DNA of 21,130 nucleotides from the IMG/VR virus record IMGVR_UViG_3300031851_000239, positions 1 through 21,130 of that record. The stretch is one strand, 5' to 3'. Below are positions 15,842-20,788 of the stretch, in pieces. The notes under the pieces were generated by a model, which searched no databases, was not told the DNA's origin, and was given only the letters and a program-made list of their open reading frames with translations. The position numbers were made by a program, and so were the translations under genes. This stretch comes from a virus. Position 1 is the stretch's first letter; every line of letters begins with the position of its first letter.

Positions 15842-16801
15842 ATGGCACAACCGGCCAACACGTTCGATTCATATGATTCGGTAAATAGCATTCGAGAACA
15901 GATAATGGATGATGTTGTAAACATCACGCCAGAAGATACGCCAGCGTATAGCTCGATGAAAAAAGTTTCAGCGTCAAATACAAACGTTGAATTTATGACT
16001 GACACGCTGCGCTCGTCTGGCGCAAACGCTCACATTGAAGGCGACGCAACCACCGGGTCTGCGCGTGTTGCAAGCGTAAGACTGTCCAACCAAACACAGA
16101 TCTTTAAAGATAGCGTTGTCGTTCCAGACACCGATATTGGTCTGGATCGGGTCGGCAAACGCAAGCAACTGGCGTTACAAACGCTGAAAATTGCGGCTGA
16201 ACAAAAGCTCGACATTGAATTGGCGATTTTTGCAAACAACGCCAAGGTTGCGGGTAACGCCACAACAGCGCGTGAAATGGCCGGCATCCCTGCTTGGCTC
16301 AAAACCAACGTCAATTTCCAGAGCGGAAATAGCGGTGCAAACCCAACTGGCGACGGTACGGATGCCCGGACCGACGATGGCACGCCAACAGCGTTTTCAC
16401 AGGCAAAGTTCGACGCTGTAATGCAATCTATGTGGGAAGAGGGCGGCAAGCCTAATACCTGTTATCTGAGCGCATTTCAGGTGAACAAAACGCTGTCGTT
16501 TACCGGCAACAACAATCAGAGGGCGAATGTAACTGGCGCAGATGAGCGTGTTATCAATTCATTAGCGATATATCTGACCCCCTGGGGGCAGGTCAAGTTT
16601 CAACCCTCACGGGAAAACCGTTCGCGTGACGTGTTCATCATGCAGGACGATATGTGGAATGTCGCTGTGCTGCGTCCAACCAAGTCAACCGCGTTGGCGA
16701 AAACCGGCGATAACACACAGCGCCAAGTTGTGACTGAACTGACGCTCATTTGTAAAAATGAAAAAGCGTCTGGTGCAATTTACGACAACACCACCAGCTA
16801 A
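15842..16801 (+). CDS. Major capsid protein, SU10-like (DUF5309 family)
   Basis: ATG 15842 follows TAAGTAAGGAACAAAAACC, a good ribosome binding site. The 319-residue protein follows the SU10-type capsid pattern: an N-terminal A-N-T-F-D-S-Y-D-S-V-N-S-I-R-E, I-T-P-E-D-T-P-A-Y-S-S-M (about 28-39), E-F-M-T-D-T-L (about 50-56), E-G-D (about 66-68), R-L-S-N-Q-T-Q-I-F (about 80-88), a V-A-G-N-A-T-T-A-R-E-M-A-G-I motif (about 136-149), V-F-I-M-Q-D-D-M-W (about 263-271), and the ending A-L-A-K-T-G-D-N then K-A-S-G-A-I-Y-D-N-T-T-S. This is an HK97-fold shell protein. It begins near its mature family N-terminus, with no long delta domain, consistent with the separate scaffold gene upstream. Confidence 0.93.
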   Translation: MAQPANTFDSYDSVNSIREQIMDDVVNITPEDTPAYSSMKKVSASNTNVEFMTDTLRSSGANAHIEGDATTGSARVASVRLSNQTQIFKDSVVVPDTDIGLDRVGKRKQLALQTLKIAAEQKLDIELAIFANNAKVAGNATTAREMAGIPAWLKTNVNFQSGNSGANPTGDGTDARTDDGTPTAFSQAKFDAVMQSMWEEGGKPNTCYLSAFQVNKTLSFTGNNNQRANVTGADERVINSLAIYLTPWGQVKFQPSRENRSRDVFIMQDDMWNVAVLRPTKSTALAKTGDNTQRQVVTELTLICKNEKASGAIYDNTTS

Positions 16802-16808
16802 AAACAAC

Positions 16809-16835
16809 CGGGGGCGTGGCATTGCTGCGCCCTCG
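16809..16835 (+). terminator. Hairpin downstream of the capsid gene
   Basis: CGGGGGCG (16809-16816) pairs with CGCCCTCG (16828-16835), with one G-U pair, and the inner bases can pair further to leave an ATT loop. Only ATTTA follows, not a clear T tract, so it may be a weak terminator or an RNA-stabilising hairpin that keeps capsid mRNA abundant relative to downstream genes. Confidence 0.4.
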
Positions 16836-16860
16836 ATTTACAACGACCAGAGGTATACAC

Positions 16861-17067
16861 ATGCTTAAACGGCTGCGCGTAAGACGCATCAAGGTTATCT
16901 GCAGCAAAGGCCGCATTGAGCGCGGTGACGAGGTCATACTGACCAACGACGAGTATAATTCAATTATCGCCATGTCACCCGACGCATTTGACGTGCTGGG
17001 CGATGTTGAGCCGGAAGCCCCGAAAAAACCAACACGGAAAAAGACAAATGTTAAGCTCGCGCATTGA
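16861..17067 (+). CDS. Small basic head-region protein, unknown (68 aa)
   Basis: The ATG at 16861 has CAGAGG 8-13 bases upstream; an earlier in-frame GTG at 16816 lies in the hairpin and is rejected. The 68-residue product begins with a strongly basic stretch (M-L-K-R-L-R-V-R-R-I-K-V) followed by a small beta-rich core (K-G-R-I-E-R-G-D-E-V-I-L-T-N-D-E-Y), then an acidic segment and a Lys-rich end (P-K-K-P-T-R-K-K). It has no membrane segment. Small genes right after the capsid gene often encode head completion or decoration proteins, but nothing in this sequence identifies it. The basic ends suggest nucleic acid or acidic-protein contact, which is inference. Confidence 0.6.
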   Translation: MLKRLRVRRIKVICSKGRIERGDEVILTNDEYNSIIAMSPDAFDVLGDVEPEAPKKPTRKKTNVKLAH

Positions 17068-17095
17068 CCAGAAAATCACGTTCGAGGGTGACGAT

Positions 17096-17344
17096 ATGGT
17101 CATCAAGAACACCTACGATGCTACGGCGGCGCTGCAAGACGCTGCGTATGCACGCGAGAACAGCCAGAATACGCTTGGCTCGGATTATAAGCACGTCGGA
17201 AACATCGACGCGAGCATGGTCACAAACTGGCTGAAACAGGCCGGTAAAACTTGGGCCGATACTGACGCTGTTGAAGAGGTCATCAAGCGCAATCTGCAGA
17301 ACGGCGAGTTTGCCAAATTCCGCGTTTGGGACGGCAAGTGGTGA
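17096..17344 (+). CDS. Small conserved protein of unknown function (82 aa)
   Basis: ATG 17096 is favoured because GAGGG (17084-17088) lies seven bases upstream. An in-frame ATG at 17048 would add 16 residues and overlap the previous gene by 20 bases, with no good ribosome binding site. The 82-residue product has an N-terminal helical part, then Y-K-H-V-G-N-I-D-A-S-M-V-T-N-W-L-K-Q-A-G (about 30-49), and ends R-N-L-Q-N-G-E-F-A-K-F-R-V-W-D-G-K-W. This H-V-(G/A)-x-I-(P/D)-x-x-(V/M)-x-x-W then F-(K/R)-x-(R/T)-x-G shape is seen in small phage proteins near capsid genes. Function is unknown. It overlaps the next ATG by one base (TGATG). Confidence 0.65.
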   Translation: MVIKNTYDATAALQDAAYARENSQNTLGSDYKHVGNIDASMVTNWLKQAGKTWADTDAVEEVIKRNLQNGEFAKFRVWDGKW

Positions 17345-17580
17345 TGGCAACCGCAACGTTGTGGACCGTCTGCCTAACCGCCGGCCTTGGCCTAGTGAGT
17401 TGGATTTTACGCACAGCGTGGCACGAGCTAAACCGCCAAAATATATTGCTCAATCGCACCCGCGAAGAGCTGGCAAAGGAATACACCACCAAGGCGGAGA
17501 GCCGCGCAGATATGTCTCGCGTGATTGACCGCCTTGAGGCGTTGGACGCCAAACTAGACCGTATAATCGAACGGAAATGA
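17344..17580 (+). CDS. Single-span membrane protein with coiled coil (lysis-region)
   Basis: The ATG at 17344 overlaps the previous stop (TGATG). The 78-residue product has one N-terminal transmembrane segment (about residues 4-24: A-T-L-W-T-V-C-L-T-A-G-L-G-L-V-S-W-I-L), then a charged coiled coil ending in I-D-R-L-E-A-L-D-A-K-L-D-R-I-I-E-R-K. An E-Y-x-x-K-A-E segment joins them. This architecture is common in small phage proteins at the start of lysis cassettes and resembles inner-membrane spanins or holin-associated proteins. Five more tightly linked genes with membrane or lysis features follow. I cannot tell spanin from an accessory holin without experiments. Confidence 0.6.
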   Translation: MATATLWTVCLTAGLGLVSWILRTAWHELNRQNILLNRTREELAKEYTTKAESRADMSRVIDRLEALDAKLDRIIERK

Positions 17581-17581
17581 T

Positions 17582-18064
17582 ATGCCCGTCATCGAGGCAG
17601 CCGTTGCAATCTCCACCGCCGTCAGCGCGTTTAAAACGCTGAAATCTGCCGTTTCGGCGGGCAAGGAATTGGGTGAATGCGCGTCTACTTTGGGGTCTTG
17701 GGCCGGCGCAATTGCGGATTTGCAATACTGCAATAAACGCGCGCAAAAACCCAGCGTGTTTAAAACGTTCGCCGGATCTGCAGAGCAAGAGGCGGCAGAG
17801 GCGTTTGCAAATATGAAACGCGTCCAAGCCATGCAAAAAGAGCTGCATTTGCTAATTGGCTGGCGGTACGGGCCCAAGGGTCTGCAGGAATATTTAGACA
17901 TGACACGCCAGATTAAAGCGCAGCGTCAGGCCACGGTCATACGCAAAGAAGAAATCAAACAAAGCATAATTAACGCCACAGTCGGCATCCTCGCCGGGCT
18001 GGTCGGCATTGGGCTGATTATTGGGCTTGTCTACGCGTTGTTGTGGAAAGATGGCCAAATATGA
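17582..18064 (+). CDS. C-terminally membrane-anchored phage protein (160 aa)
   Basis: The start lies one base after the preceding stop. The 160-residue product has a helical N-terminal half: A-A-V-A-I-S-T-A-V-S-A-F-K-T-L-K-S-A-V-S-A-G-K-E-L-G-E (about 6-32), L-G-S-W-A-G-A-I-A-D-L (about 37-47), and a central E-A-F-A-N-M-K. It ends with a strong transmembrane segment (about residues 130-154: N-A-T-V-G-I-L-A-G-L-V-G-I-G-L-I-I-G-L-V). This pattern is recurrent in environmental phages beside head or lysis genes, usually unnamed. Its anchor suggests a membrane role during lysis or ejection. The last four bases overlap the next start (ATGA). Confidence 0.6.
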   Translation: MPVIEAAVAISTAVSAFKTLKSAVSAGKELGECASTLGSWAGAIADLQYCNKRAQKPSVFKTFAGSAEQEAAEAFANMKRVQAMQKELHLLIGWRYGPKGLQEYLDMTRQIKAQRQATVIRKEEIKQSIINATVGILAGLVGIGLIIGLVYALLWKDGQI

Positions 18065-18315
18065 TTTTGGCGGCAACCGTGGCGCTCGCTGGGCTGGCAA
18101 ACCCGGAATATGTGACGTGCAAATTGGCGCGGCGCATCACCGTCTATGGCGAGAAAATTTGTCTGTACGTCCACGTAAACGGCGGCAGGCAAATGCATTA
18201 CCCCACCACCAGTTTCAGTGAATGCCCTCGGACATACCAATGCAGGTATGCGCCGCAAGATAAAGGCAGAACGCTCAAAGACACGATGGACGCATTAAAG
18301 GAGCAATTCGAATGA
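18061..18315 (+). CDS. Small exported four-cysteine protein, lysis cassette (84 aa)
   Basis: ATG 18061 overlaps the previous stop (ATGA) and has GGAAAG at 18046-18051. The 84-residue product starts with a hydrophobic stretch (M-I-L-A-A-T-V-A-L-A-G-L-A) that could be a short signal sequence. Four cysteines follow, at residues 20, 34, 55 and 61; the last two lie in E-C-P-R-T-Y-Q-C-R-Y. Paired cysteines fit a periplasmic protein with disulfides. A lipobox is not evident before Cys20 (E-Y-V-T-C), so I do not call it an o-spanin. The end is helical (T-L-K-D-T-M-D-A-L-K-E-Q-F). An in-frame GTG at 18043 would add a charged n-region (M-E-R-W-P-N) and cannot be excluded. Confidence 0.55.
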   Translation: MILAATVALAGLANPEYVTCKLARRITVYGEKICLYVHVNGGRQMHYPTTSFSECPRTYQCRYAPQDKGRTLKDTMDALKEQFE

Positions 18316-18512
18316 CAATCGCAATGGAACGAATCTTGGCGTGGAAGATTTTGCCACGCGTTTTAATGGCCGTTATGGCCGTTATGTATTGCCGGGTTTT
18401 AGAGTGGGGAATGTCGTTAGACGATTTATCCACACAACAAAGCGCAATGATTAGCGTCTGTTCTGGCGCAATGACAGGGACGATAGCCGTGTGGCTGTCG
18501 CACGAGAAATGA
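18312..18512 (+). CDS. Two-span membrane protein, holin-like (66 aa)
   Basis: The gene overlaps both neighbours by four bases (ATGA). The 66-residue product has two hydrophobic segments, about residues 12-30 (I-L-P-R-V-L-M-A-V-M-A-V-M-Y-C-R-V-L) and 43-62 (Q-S-A-M-I-S-V-C-S-G-A-M-T-G-T-I-A-V-W-L), joined by a short acidic loop (W-G-M-S-L-D-D-L-S-T-Q-Q). Small size, two helices with small-residue faces (G-A-M-T-G) and location before a GTA-type holin and endolysin point to a holin or holin partner. Two holin-like genes in a row are compatible with a holin-antiholin pair. That is inferred from topology only. Confidence 0.6.
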   Translation: MTIAMERILAWKILPRVLMAVMAVMYCRVLEWGMSLDDLSTQQSAMISVCSGAMTGTIAVWLSHEK

Positions 18513-18895
18513 TCGGCGCGTTAATTGGGCCGCTGATTGAGCTGGCCGGCGGCGCGCTGAAAAACCGCGCTGCAAAAGGGCAAGCCGAGGCGCAGCTAAA
18601 GCTAACCGAGGCAGAGGCCAAAGCGCGTATTATGCTCAGTGAAAAGACGTCGGTTGCCGATTGGGAACGGATTATGGCCGAGGGTACGCAGTCCAGCATC
18701 AAAGATGAGGTGGTGACATTTGCCGTGCTTACGCCCGTTTTGCTGTGTTTTATCCCCGGCATGGAAGACACCGTGAAAAACGGGTTTGACCGATTGGCCG
18801 AACTGCCAGAATGGTACACTTGGCTGGTCTTTACGGTATGCAGCGCCGCCATAGGAATACGCGGCAGTAAGCATTTTTTCGGCGGTAAAAAATGA
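18509..18895 (+). CDS. GTA-type three-helix holin
   Basis: I start at ATG 18509 (ATGA overlap); an in-frame GTG at 18491 would add six residues. The 128-residue protein has a hydrophobic/amphipathic N-terminus (I-G-A-L-I-G-P-L-I-E-L-A-G-G-A-L), a charged helical middle (K-G-Q-A-E-A-Q-L-K-L-T-E-A-E-A-K-A), a W-E-R-I-M-A-E-G-T-Q-S-S-I-K-D-E-V-V motif (about 52-69), and two further membrane segments (about 70-88 and 103-119) ending G-I-R-G. This fits the three-helix holin family first described for release of gene transfer agents of alphaproteobacteria. Holins permeabilise the inner membrane and release the endolysin. The gene overlaps the endolysin gene by four bases. Confidence 0.72.
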   Translation: MIGALIGPLIELAGGALKNRAAKGQAEAQLKLTEAEAKARIMLSEKTSVADWERIMAEGTQSSIKDEVVTFAVLTPVLLCFIPGMEDTVKNGFDRLAELPEWYTWLVFTVCSAAIGIRGSKHFFGGKK

Positions 18896-19524
18896 CAGCC
18901 GCCGTTCTGGAGTTTCCACAACTCAGCGAAATTGACCGGCAGTTTATCTCGCTTGAACAACAGCGCGACGTGATACGCGCACAATATAAATCAATAATGG
19001 AGCCAAAAAAAATGAGCAGTTGGGATACGATGTTTGAGTGGATAATCAAGCACGAGGGCGACACGTTTGTAAACCACCCGGATGACCCAGGCGGCGCCAC
19101 TATGCTCGGTGTGACCATTAAAACGTGGTCAGACTGGATCGGGCGCGAGGCCACGATTGACGAAATGAAGGCGCTGACAAAGGCTGACGTCAAACCGTTG
19201 TATAAAAAATGGTATCACGAAAAGGTGCATGCGCAGGATCTGCCGGTGGGCGTTGATTGGTGCGTGGTGGACATCGGCGTTAACTCTGGCCCAAGCCGCG
19301 CCAAGAAAATGCTGCAGAAATGCGTTGGCGTCAAACAAGACGGCGCGGTTGGACCTAAAACATTGGCCGCTGTGGCTGCGCTTGATCCAGAGGAAATCGT
19401 TGAGCGCCTTTGTGACGAGCGCGCCAGGTTTTACCGCAGCTTGAATAAAGAAATGTTTATCAAGGGTTGGCTGCGGCGCAACAAAGAGGTCAAAGAGCAG
19501 GCCCTCAATTTAATGGAGGCATAA
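18892..19524 (+). CDS. Endolysin, glycoside hydrolase 108 family
   Basis: The longest form has 210 residues from ATG 18892 (ATGA overlap with the holin). The catalytic domain starts near residue 42: W-I-I-K-H-E-G-D (E55 is the expected catalytic Glu), D-D-P-G-G-A-T-M-L-G-V-T (64-75), L-P-V-G-V-D-W-C-V-V-D-I-G-V-N-S-G, D-G-A-V-G-P-K-T-L, then F-I-K-G-W-L-R-R-N. This is the GH108/peptidoglycan-binding layout that cuts murein at lysis. Residues 1-40 are an unusual extension with a likely coiled coil (L-S-E-I-D-R-Q-F-I-S-L-E-Q-Q-R-D). A second in-frame ATG at 19012 with GGAG nine bases upstream would give the usual ~170-residue enzyme. No signal peptide is seen, so release depends on the holin. 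Confidence 0.92.
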   Translation: MTAAVLEFPQLSEIDRQFISLEQQRDVIRAQYKSIMEPKKMSSWDTMFEWIIKHEGDTFVNHPDDPGGATMLGVTIKTWSDWIGREATIDEMKALTKADVKPLYKKWYHEKVHAQDLPVGVDWCVVDIGVNSGPSRAKKMLQKCVGVKQDGAVGPKTLAAVAALDPEEIVERLCDERARFYRSLNKEMFIKGWLRRNKEVKEQALNLMEA

Positions 19525-19525
19525 C

Positions 19526-19672
19526 ATGGCAAAACGTGGTTTGTACGCGAATATTCACGCCAAGAAAAAACGCATCAAGGCGGGGTCCGGCGAAAAAATG
19601 CGCAAGCCTGGCGCTAAGGGCGCGCCAACTGCCAAGTCGTTCAAGCGCTCGGCAAAGACGGCCAAGAAATAA
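19526..19672 (+). CDS. Very basic 48-aa conserved phage protein
   Basis: A short gene begins one base after the endolysin stop, with GGAGG at 19515-19519 as ribosome binding site, and ends one base before the next ATG. The product is 48 residues beginning M-A-K-R-G-L-Y-A-N-I-H-A-K-K-K-R-I and containing G-S-G-E-K-M-R-K-P-G and K-G-A-P-T-A-K-S-F. About a third of residues are Lys or Arg and it has no hydrophobic segment. The G-L-Y-A-N-I-H-A-K-x-K-R-I-x-A-G-S-G-E-K-M-R pattern is one I recognise as widely conserved among phages, with no known function. Strong charge suggests DNA, RNA or acidic-protein binding. It is easily missed because of its size. Confidence 0.82.
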   Translation: MAKRGLYANIHAKKKRIKAGSGEKMRKPGAKGAPTAKSFKRSAKTAKK

Positions 19673-20047
19673 ATGCACCACTCGCACCACACTGGCAGGG
19701 CCGGTGAATTTCTGGTGCAATCTGTGCTGGAGCATCAATACAACCTCGTCACGCAACGCGTGGACGTTGACGGGGTTGACCTGTGGGTGGAGCTGCCAAG
19801 CGGGTTTATCACTGTGCAGGTCAAAGCGGCGCGCGCCGTTGATAAAAGCAAGCGGTATTCTTTCGCGTTTAGCAAAAGCGAAATCACGGCTGCCGTGTAT
19901 TGTTACGTTGCGCTGGATGTCGGATTGTTTTTAATGGACGAGCCGCCGCGAAAGGGGCAAGTGACAAAGAAAATTCCGGCGTTAAAATTTACAAAAGAAA
20001 ATATGCACGAGACAATAAAAAAGGCGCTCAACGTAGAGCGCCTTTAG
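19673..20047 (+). CDS. PD-(D/E)XK nuclease-like protein (124 aa)
   Basis: The ATG immediately follows the previous TAA. The 124-residue product opens M-H-H-S-H-H-T-G-R-A-G-E-F-L-V-Q-S-V-L, giving a conserved Glu (E12) in a first helix. It then has G-V-D-L-W-V (D36) and I-T-V-Q-V-K-A-A, a Q49-x-K51 in place of the usual E-x-K. Spacing of Glu, Asp and Q-x-K matches the PD-(D/E)XK superfamily, including small resolvase-like and Mrr-like members. A metal-dependent DNA nuclease is the likeliest role, perhaps Holliday-junction resolution or processing of concatemers before packaging. The substrate is not determined by sequence. The last codons lie within a terminator hairpin (20020-20045). Confidence 0.72.
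   Translation: MHHSHHTGRAGEFLVQSVLEHQYNLVTQRVDVDGVDLWVELPSGFITVQVKAARAVDKSKRYSFAFSKSEITAAVYCYVALDVGLFLMDEPPRKGQVTKKIPALKFTKENMHETIKKALNVERL
20020..20045. terminator. Bidirectional intrinsic terminator between convergent operons
   Basis: AAAGGCGCTC (20020-20029) and GAGCGCCTTT (20036-20045) form a perfect 10-bp stem with a six-base loop. On the minus strand the stem is followed by a six-T run (complement of 20017-20022), a strong terminator for the leftward genes; on the plus strand the T run is only three. It overlaps the last codons of the nuclease gene. Confidence 0.82.
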
Positions 20048-20051
20048 TTGG

Positions 20052-20300
20052 TTACGGCGCAACCCGCCAGTACGTGACGTTAAGTTCCCAATCTTCAACC
20101 AGCCAGCCTTTGCGGATTAACGATTGCAAAACCTTATGTGACGAGCTGACCGACTTGCGTTGCTTCATCATTTGCTCGCCGTCAATTTTACCTAAGCAAA
20201 TTTCACGCAATGATGGGCACCGGCCAAGCTCTTTCCAATGGTCCCGCACAAAACAGAACATCTCGTGCTGCGTGCGGGTAAGTGGGCTACGTTCTTTCAA
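20052..20300 (-). CDS. LexA-type winged-helix DNA-binding protein (82 aa)
   Basis: The minus-strand gene starts at TTG 20300, preceded by AAAGGG with a seven-base spacer, and overlaps the upstream stop (TTGA). The 82-residue protein has S-P-L-T-R-T-Q-H-E-M-F-C-F-V-R-D-H-W-K-E-L-G-R-C-P-S-L-R-E-I-C and later S-S-S-H-K-V-L-Q-S-L-I-R-K-G-W-L. This is the order of the LexA N-terminal winged helix (L-T-x-x-Q, then P-(T/S)-L-R-E-I, recognition helix, L-x-x-K-G). There is no LexA autopeptidase domain, so it is a stand-alone DNA-binding protein, probably a regulator of phage genes. Its target is unknown. The gene ends four bases from the convergent nuclease gene. Confidence 0.75.
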   Translation of the reverse strand: MKERSPLTRTQHEMFCFVRDHWKELGRCPSLREICLGKIDGEQMMKQRKSVSSSHKVLQSLIRKGWLVEDWELNVTYWRVAP

Positions 20301-20536
20301 TGTACTGCCCTTTCAATGTGCAAATCCTCGCCAACAATCTTGTACGTGACGCCGCCGGTTTGCATTTCGGTGATGCCGATTGTTCGCATCCCCTCGGCCA
20401 GCAAGTCACATAGCTCTTCGCGAGTGCTAAACCAGCGCTCGCACTGTTGCATCGCCTCGGTAATGTTTTCTGCGACATCATCCAGCTTGTTTTTGATTTC
20501 GGCGTCGGTGGGAAAATCGATTACGTTATCGCTCAT
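20297..20536 (-). CDS. Small acidic protein of unknown function (79 aa)
   Basis: I start at ATG 20536, which overlaps the upstream gene's stop (ATGA) and has an AAGGGGCGA-like site upstream; a longer in-frame start at 20605 would run through that gene. The 79-residue product begins M-S-D-N-V-I-D-F-P-T-D-A-E-I and has helices (L-D-D-V-A-E-N-I-T-E-A-M-Q-Q-C, then L-C-D-L-L-A-E-G-M-R-T-I-G-I) followed by a small beta tail (V-T-Y-K-I-V-G-E-D-L-H-I-E). It has no signal or membrane segment. Such acidic proteins in leftward early-type operons are common in phages and sometimes inhibit host factors, but nothing here identifies the target. It overlaps the HTH gene by three bases. Confidence 0.65.
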   Translation of the reverse strand: MSDNVIDFPTDAEIKNKLDDVAENITEAMQQCERWFSTREELCDLLAEGMRTIGITEMQTGGVTYKIVGEDLHIERAVH

Positions 20537-20742
20537 TGGCTCGCCCCTTGCATGAGAGGTAAAATCCAAAGCATCGCGCCTGTTGCGATGAAAATTGACA
20601 GGCAAGCCAGCGTGTCCTGACAGAACAGTTTAATCTGTTCAATCTGTCTCCGCTGTTTTTCTGTTAAGCCTGTCCATATTAACGATATACTTATTATCGG
20701 ATTCCGATTTCCAGATTGCCCCGTAACATTTTGATTTAACAT
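20533..20742 (-). CDS. Small membrane protein of unknown function (69 aa)
   Basis: ATG 20742 on the minus strand follows AAAGGAAGAAC, a strong ribosome binding site. The 69-residue product has a polar N-terminal half (N-V-T-G-Q-S-G-N-R-N-P), a T-E-K-Q-R-R-Q-I-E-Q-I helix (about 27-37), and one C-terminal membrane segment (about 44-64: T-L-A-C-L-S-I-F-I-A-T-G-A-M-L-W-I-L). It overlaps the next gene of the leftward operon by four bases. The function is unknown. The C-terminal anchor could place its helical domain in the cytoplasm. It is not part of the rightward lysis cassette, so a lysis role is less likely. Confidence 0.6.
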   Translation of the reverse strand: MLNQNVTGQSGNRNPIISISLIWTGLTEKQRRQIEQIKLFCQDTLACLSIFIATGAMLWILPLMQGASQ

Positions 20743-20788
20743 TGTTCTTCCTTTTTATGCACTTTTTACACTTACCAAACGGGTGCCT

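Noticed and set aside
18451-18984. A 177-residue minus-strand open frame across the holin and endolysin genes
   Set aside because: It is antisense to well-supported lysis genes, has no recognisable domain and no start signal.
20052-20300. The LexA-like protein as evidence for a temperate phage
   Set aside because: It has no peptidase domain, and no integrase, attachment site or excision gene was found in the window.
20738-20746. AACATTGTT near the start of the 69-aa gene as a third copy of the operator
   Set aside because: It differs in spacing from the 5404 and 5434 copies and is mostly explained by the AAC-ATG start context.
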